Shown piece by piece: positions 60,094 through 64,000 of a stretch of DNA of 64,000 nucleotides. Made by a program: the position numbers and the translations under genes. Below the pieces are notes generated by a model. That model saw nothing but the letters and a program-made list of their open reading frames with translations. It ran no database searches and had not been told where the DNA came from. The stretch is from Nodosilinea sp. FACHB-131 (lineage in GTDB: Bacteria; Cyanobacteriota; Cyanobacteriia; Phormidesmidales; Phormidesmidaceae). The DNA is taken from NCBI RefSeq assembly GCF_014695395.1, contig NZ_JACJOF010000028.1, positions 62,001-126,000 on the forward strand, written 5' to 3'. The stretch's first letter is position 1; each line of letters opens with the position of its first letter.

Positions 60094-60822
60094 GTGCAGC
60101 GATTGATGGTTGAGCCTGATCAAGTGGTTGCTGACCAGCTTTGTCTGACCAGCAACCAGCAGCATTACCTGTATCGAGTGCTGCGACTGGGGGCTGGGCA
60201 GCAGTTTGTGGCCCTCGACGGCCAGGGGCAACAGTGGATTGCCACCCTGACTGCCAAGTCAGATGCAGCGACGATCGCGCCCCTTCCCCTTTCAGCCTCA
60301 GCCATCCAGGCCCCGATTACCCTGGCGATCGCCCTACCCAAAGGCAGCGGCTTCGACGATGTCGTGCGCCAGACCACCGAGCTGGGGGTGAGCACGCTCC
60401 AGCCGGTGATTAGCGATCGCACCCTGCATCAGCCCAATCCCAAGAAGTTAGAGCGCTGGCAGCGCATTGCCGCCGAAGCCACCGAACAGTCGGAACGGCT
60501 GCTGCTGCCCCAAATCCTTCCTCCCGTGCCCTGGCGAGACTATCTCAAGCAGACGATTGAGGGAAATCGGTGGCTCTGTGTGGCGCGGGGTGATGCTCCC
60601 CACCTGCTGGCGGTGGCTCAGGCTAGCGATCCTGCCATCCCTGCCGTGGTCGCCACCGGGCCAGAGGGGGGCTGGACGGAGGCTGAGGTAGCGGGGGCGA
60701 TCGCAGCCGGTTTTCAGCCAGTTTCCCTGGGGCCTCACATTCTGCGAGCCGTCACGGCTCCATTGGCCGCGCTCACCCTGGTCATGGCTGCCTATGCCCT
60801 AAACGAAGTTAAAGACATTTAA
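60094..60822 (+). CDS. rsmE: 16S rRNA m3U1498 methyltransferase
   Basis: A 242-residue SPOUT methyltransferase that methylates U1498 of 16S rRNA. The N-terminal PUA-like domain contains QQHYLYRVLRLGAG. The SPOUT domain contains ALPKGSGFDDVVRQTTELGV, then ATGPEGGWTEAEV and the knot motif LGPHILRAVTAPLAAL. The length is standard. The start is GTG 60094 after AGGAGAAG. The fur gene follows about 115 nt downstream with its own AT-rich promoter. Confidence 0.94.
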   Translation: MQRLMVEPDQVVADQLCLTSNQQHYLYRVLRLGAGQQFVALDGQGQQWIATLTAKSDAATIAPLPLSASAIQAPITLAIALPKGSGFDDVVRQTTELGVSTLQPVISDRTLHQPNPKKLERWQRIAAEATEQSERLLLPQILPPVPWRDYLKQTIEGNRWLCVARGDAPHLLAVAQASDPAIPAVVATGPEGGWTEAEVAGAIAAGFQPVSLGPHILRAVTAPLAALTLVMAAYALNEVKDI

Positions 60823-60837
60823 AGCAGTCTTCGGAGT

Positions 60838-60865
60838 CATTCTCAATAACAAAAAATTATTGCAA
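60838..60865 (+). promoter_or_regulatory. fur: Fur-box-like AT-rich palindrome upstream of fur
   Basis: CAATAA (60844-60849) and TTATTG (60857-60862) form an inverted repeat within a very AT-rich stretch about 75-95 nt before the fur start. Autoregulation by Fur is common, and the sequence shape resembles an iron box, though it is not a perfect match. Confidence 0.45.
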
Positions 60866-60936
60866 ATACCTCGAAAAGTTCGCTAGTATTCTCATTAAGA
60901 GCCAGTTATTGAAATTTAGCGGGGAGAGACCAGGCC

Positions 60937-61392
60937 ATGGCTGCTTACACTCCATCAGCCCTTAAAGCCGAACTCAACGAGCGCGGCTGGCGCATGACTC
61001 CCCAGCGCGAGACCATGCTCAAAACCTTCCAGAACCTGCCCGAGAGCACTCACCTCAGTGCCGAGGATCTGTGCGACCTGTTGGAGAAGGAGGGCGAACC
61101 CATCAGCCTCTCCACCATTTACCGCAACCTCAAGCTGATGGCGCGCATGGGCATTTTGCGCGAGCTAGAGCTAGCCGAGGGCCAGAAGCGCTACGAGATC
61201 AACCAGCCCGCCCCTCACCACCACCACCACCTGATCTGCGTGCGGTGCAACAAGACCATCGAGTTCAAAAACGACTCGGTGCTCAAAGTAGGGTCCAAAA
61301 CCGCCGATCGCTCCGGCTACCACATTCTGGATTGCCAGCTGCTGATCCACGGTATCTGCCCCAGCTGCCAGCGATCGATTGTGCCCATCTAG
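60937..61392 (+). CDS. fur: ferric uptake regulator, FurA type
   Basis: A 151-residue Fur protein. The winged-helix domain has LSTIYRNLKLMARMGIL as recognition helix region, with LNERGWRMTPQRETML at the start. The metal domain has APHHHHHLICVRCNKTIEF, with C-V-R-C as one zinc pair and C-P-S-C near the end as the second. This is the complete form typical of the iron-responsive FurA of cyanobacteria; a second Fur-family gene is cut by the window start. The start is ATG 60937 after GGGGAGAG. Confidence 0.93.
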   Translation: MAAYTPSALKAELNERGWRMTPQRETMLKTFQNLPESTHLSAEDLCDLLEKEGEPISLSTIYRNLKLMARMGILRELELAEGQKRYEINQPAPHHHHHLICVRCNKTIEFKNDSVLKVGSKTADRSGYHILDCQLLIHGICPSCQRSIVPI

Positions 61393-61400
61393 GGGTTTTG

Positions 61401-61465
61401 GGTGCAAGGTATAGGGTTCAAGGTCTGTAATTAGCCCTAAATCCTATACCCTTATACCTTGCACC
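61401..61465. repeat. long palindrome between convergent genes, GGTATAGGG family
   Basis: GGTGCAAGGTATA (61401-61413) pairs perfectly with TATACCTTGCACC (61453-61465). Inner partly complementary parts (AGGGTT, CCTAAAT, CCTATACCC) extend the stem. It lies between the convergent fur and 61476-61931 genes and could terminate both. AAGGTATAGGGTT is also the core of the repeat at 10086. Confidence 0.75.
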
Positions 61466-61475
61466 TCGTCCCCGT

Positions 61476-61931
61476 CTAGAGCACTTCGTGGGTGTACTTG
61501 TGCTGCTTAACGTTGTCGTTCTTTGAAATTTTGCGCTGGCTGTTGAGCACCCGCTTTCTCTCGGTGGAATAGTTGAGATCGCGGCGCAGGGTGCCAGCGG
61601 GCACTAGCTCTGCCGCTGCGGGCCGAGACTGATAGGTACGAGCGGCGGCCAAGATGCGCTCTTCGTAGTCGGCGCAGGGTTGGGCAGGGGCCGCAGCGAT
61701 CTCGGGTAGTTCCATCGCTAGGGCTTGGGCCATGGTGGTGCCACAGACGGCGCTGTAGGAAGTGGGCACCCCTTGAATTACCGATTCGAGATAGGACGAC
61801 GGAATCGGCTCAAGCACCTGAATCTCGATAGTTTCGCCCTCTTGGCGCAGGTAGCAGGTGGCCAAGCCCACCACCAGGTAGCTGTCGGCAGGGACGGTGT
61901 CGGCTGGGGTCTGAGGTGCAGTTTGAACCAT
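61476..61931 (-). CDS. conserved hypothetical protein
   Basis: About 151 residues. ATG 61931 (MVQTAPQTPADT) is preferred over the frame start at 62039. A moderately hydrophobic beta-like N-terminal half (YLVVGLATCYLRQEGETIEIQVLEPIPSSYLES) contains a Cys, and a helical second half ends in a basic tail (RKRVLNSQRKISKNDNVKQHKYTHEVL). No domain is recognised. It is convergent with fur and upstream of the photolyase gene. Function unknown. Confidence 0.6.
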   Translation of the reverse strand: MVQTAPQTPADTVPADSYLVVGLATCYLRQEGETIEIQVLEPIPSSYLESVIQGVPTSYSAVCGTTMAQALAMELPEIAAAPAQPCADYEERILAAARTYQSRPAAAELVPAGTLRRDLNYSTERKRVLNSQRKISKNDNVKQHKYTHEVL

Positions 61932-62103
61932 GAAAATACCAGGGATTTCAACAAGGAAAAGTAGTGCGATAGTCGAGGACCGGCCCTTAGGGGGCGATCG
62001 CCACGGGGTGAAATCACTATCCACCCCTCGAATCTGCATTTTAGCCCTAGGGCCAAGGGGGCTGCGATCGCCCTCTCAAACCGTCACAAAACACAACTTC
62101 TAG

Positions 62104-63603
62104 CTACGGGTGAGCCTTATGCCAATCCTGTGCCTGCTGGTGGATTGCCTCTAGCTCCTCGCTATCCATCCGGTCTAGGTTCTTGAGAATAAAGCTCATG
62201 CGACCCTGGGTTTGCAGTTTGTCGCGGTGGCGACTGAGAAAATCCCAGTAAAAAAAGTTAAACGGGCAGGCGTCTTCCCCAGTGCGCTGCTTGGGGTTAT
62301 AGCGGCAGCCTTTGCAGTAGTCGCTCATTTTGTTCACGTAGTTGGCCGACGAGGCGTAGGGCTTGGAGGCCAGCAGCCCGCCATCGGCAAACTGGCCCAT
62401 GCCAATCACATTGGTCTGCATCACCCAGTCGTAGGCGTCGATAAACACCGCGTGAAACCAGTTTTTGACCTCCTGGGGCACAAACCCAGCAATCAGCGAA
62501 AAGTTGCTGAGAATCATCAGTCGTTGAATGTGGTGGGCGTAGCCGGTGCGCTTGATCTGGTCGATCGTCTGGTGCAGACAGTTCATCTCAGTCTCACCAG
62601 TCCAAAAAAACTCGGGCAGGGGCTGGCGGTGGTCAAACCAGTTGCGATCGCCGTAGTCAGCGTCAAAATGCAAATACAGTCCGCGCATGTACTCGCGCCA
62701 GCCCATCACCTGGCGAATGAATCCCTCCACGCTGTTGAGCGGCAGATCGTGCTCAGCCAACGCCGCCTCGGCCCGCTCCACCACTTCTAAGGGATGCAGC
62801 AGGCCCAGGTTGAGGTAGGGCGAGAGCAGGGCGTGCCACATGGTGTCTTCGCCGGTCACCATCGCATCTTGGTAGGGGCCAAAGGTCTTGAGTCGCTCGG
62901 CAATGAACCCATCTAGCACTTGCAAGGCCTGCTCGCGGGTGACGGCCCAGCGAAAGGGGGTAGCCTCGCCAAAGGTGGAAATCTCTAGCTTTTCCACTCT
63001 GTCGATCACAGCCTGGGTGGTGACATCAGGCTCAAACCAGTGGGGAGCTGGGGTGTTGAGCTTGCCCTTGGGGGGCTTGCGGTTGTCCTTGTCAAAGTTC
63101 CACTGGCCGCCTAGGGGCTGGTCGCCTGTCATTAACAGGTCAAAGCGCTGGCGGCCCTCGCGGTAAAAGCTCTCCATCAGCAGGCTCTTGCGCTTGTCGG
63201 CCCAGGCCTTAAAATCCTTAGCCGGCCAGAGAAAGAGGTTGTTGTCGAGAATCGTCAGCTTGCAGGGCAGATCGAGCCCCTGCAACCAGGCAGTGAAAGG
63301 GTGGTCAGTGGCCTCCATTAGCCGCAGTTCGGTAATGCCCTCGGCTTTGAGCCAGTCGCGCAGAGCCGTCTCGGTATCGTTGGCGATCGCGTAGGTAACC
63401 GCCCACCCCGCATTCTTCAATTCGTCTGCAAAGTGACGCATGGCTGACCACACCAGCACCAGCTTTTGCTTGTGGTAAGGGCGCTCCTCAGCAAAGGTTT
63501 GAGCTTCTATGAATAGAACCGAAGCGGCTTTGCCCGCGCAACTGGCTAGTGCAGCGTGATTGTGCCAGAGCTGATTGCCCAGTACCCAAACCCCAATGGT
63601 CAT
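62104..63603 (-). CDS. [4Fe-4S] cryptochrome/photolyase (FeS-BCP type)
   Basis: A 499-residue photolyase/cryptochrome of the iron-sulfur group. Cysteines C342, C430, C433 and C446 have the spacing C-x87-C-x2-C-x12-C, the same as the four cluster ligands of Agrobacterium PhrB. The N-terminal antenna domain (VLGNQLWHNH) and the C-terminal FAD domain (GWREYMRGLYLHFDADYG, then HHIQRLMILSNF) are in order. These enzymes repair UV (6-4) photoproducts or act as photoreceptors. The start is ATG 63603. Confidence 0.93.
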   Translation of the reverse strand: MTIGVWVLGNQLWHNHAALASCAGKAASVLFIEAQTFAEERPYHKQKLVLVWSAMRHFADELKNAGWAVTYAIANDTETALRDWLKAEGITELRLMEATDHPFTAWLQGLDLPCKLTILDNNLFLWPAKDFKAWADKRKSLLMESFYREGRQRFDLLMTGDQPLGGQWNFDKDNRKPPKGKLNTPAPHWFEPDVTTQAVIDRVEKLEISTFGEATPFRWAVTREQALQVLDGFIAERLKTFGPYQDAMVTGEDTMWHALLSPYLNLGLLHPLEVVERAEAALAEHDLPLNSVEGFIRQVMGWREYMRGLYLHFDADYGDRNWFDHRQPLPEFFWTGETEMNCLHQTIDQIKRTGYAHHIQRLMILSNFSLIAGFVPQEVKNWFHAVFIDAYDWVMQTNVIGMGQFADGGLLASKPYASSANYVNKMSDYCKGCRYNPKQRTGEDACPFNFFYWDFLSRHRDKLQTQGRMSFILKNLDRMDSEELEAIHQQAQDWHKAHP

Positions 63604-63745
63604 TGCGCTGCATCCTCGAAAGTGCCTGCTTCATTGTTACGCAGGTTGCCAAGAATCAAGGATTTAAGCACGTGGAATGGCCGTCTCGGCTGTTCCTAAT
63701 CGATGGGATGCCCAGCCGACCCATGGATTTAATAAAACCCGATTC

Positions 63746-64000
63746 CTAGTCTCGCAGCGTGGAGGGGCGTCCGGTGAGGCGCTGAAAGAGGAGCTGAACA
63801 CCCAGCAAGAATATCCCCAGGGCCGCCAGCCCAAAAATCCCAGCCCCCAGGGCCGCCATGCCGACGACCAGGGTGCGCACCGCTGATGAGATATTTGCCA
63901 CCGCTGGGTTGTCCGTCAGCACGGGGCGAGCGGCAAAGTTGGCGGCGATCGAGAGCATCATGCGGTAGGCCAGCATAGCAATGGTGCCTGCCACAAAGGA
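63746..64000 (-). CDS. DUF3082 membrane protein (5' end outside window)
   Basis: A partial gene running off the right edge on the minus strand, with at least 85 residues. The pattern NFAARPVLTDNPAVANISSAVRTLVVGMAALGAGIFGLAALG is typical of the DUF3082 proteins of cyanobacteria and plastids, which have two transmembrane helices. The frame stays open past a GTG at 63994, so the true start lies beyond the window. No function known. Confidence 0.82.
   Translation of the reverse strand, partial: SFVAGTIAMLAYRMMLSIAANFAARPVLTDNPAVANISSAVRTLVVGMAALGAGIFGLAALGIFLLGVQLLFQRLTGRPSTLRD

Noticed and set aside
1-64000. CRISPR arrays, rRNA genes, prophage or intact insertion sequences
   Set aside because: No regularly spaced repeat of 25-40 nt, no rRNA sequence, no transposase and no phage structural gene was recognised on either strand.

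Overview
The window is cyanobacterial chromosome. The palindrome GCGATCGC (HIP1 type) recurs throughout, inside and between genes. The gene content is also cyanobacterial: petM and ycf39, a FurA-type regulator, a pheophorbide a oxygenase-like Rieske protein, cobO, a patD-like gene, and small families such as DUF1517, DUF2993, DUF3082 and DUF4912. Fairly high GC and a PatD homologue would fit a filamentous Leptolyngbya/Nodosilinea-type organism, but that placement is inference. There is no rRNA, no intact insertion sequence, no CRISPR array and no obvious prophage. Most of the window is core and shell chromosome with short accessory patches.

Layout. 1-4.8 kb: 3' end of a fur-family gene, a small membrane protein, ycf39-petM divergent from pdxA, and an unusual ABC-class ATPase. 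4.8-8.2 kb: two glycosyltransferases with long AT-rich spacers. 8.2-12.5 kb: uraD, purK and the bifunctional (p)ppGpp enzyme, all on the minus strand. 12.9-22 kb: patD-like gene, zinc-ribbon protein, a fused two-domain peptide-type ABC ATPase, a membrane-embedded alpha/beta hydrolase, a 2Fe-2S ferredoxin, cimA, a J-domain protein and an M50/CBS protease. 22.3-31.9 kb: orphan ParA, EamA-type transporter, M48 protease running into tRNA-Leu(CAA), a DUF433/DUF5615 toxin-antitoxin-like pair, a very long RecJ, a metzincin lipoprotein and an LRAT-like protein fused to a PspA-like helix. 32-42.5 kb: phosphodiester glycosidase, two translationally coupled glycosyltransferases, larE-glk, yebC, Get3d-type ATPase, GNAT, YggT, GIY-YIG and MpaB-like oxygenase. 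42.6-47 kb: cobO, a decayed VOC gene, tRNA-Arg(CCG), DUF1517, an Arg-rich lipoprotein and a DUF2283 pair. 47.5-64 kb: TPR protein, cysteine desulfurase, GAF-PAS-GAF-GGDEF diguanylate cyclase, PaO-like oxygenase, DUF2993, DUF4912, comB, a flavin disulfide reductase, rsmE, fur, a [4Fe-4S] photolyase and DUF3082.

Intergenic DNA is rich in short repeats. There is an octameric GGTGGATG-type tandem repeat placed just after genes, sometimes with an inverted partner. There is a palindromic family built on GGTATAGGGTT, a heptamer repeat, and several perfect 7-16 bp inverted repeats. Several hairpins look like factor-independent terminators.

I found no large undescribed system. The most promising leads are the LRAT/PspA-like fusion, the three-cysteine LarE, the alpha/beta hydrolase with a membrane hairpin inside its fold, the C-terminally extended RecJ, and the dispersed repeat families. 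Family assignments come from recognising motifs in the translated sequence; no database search was run.
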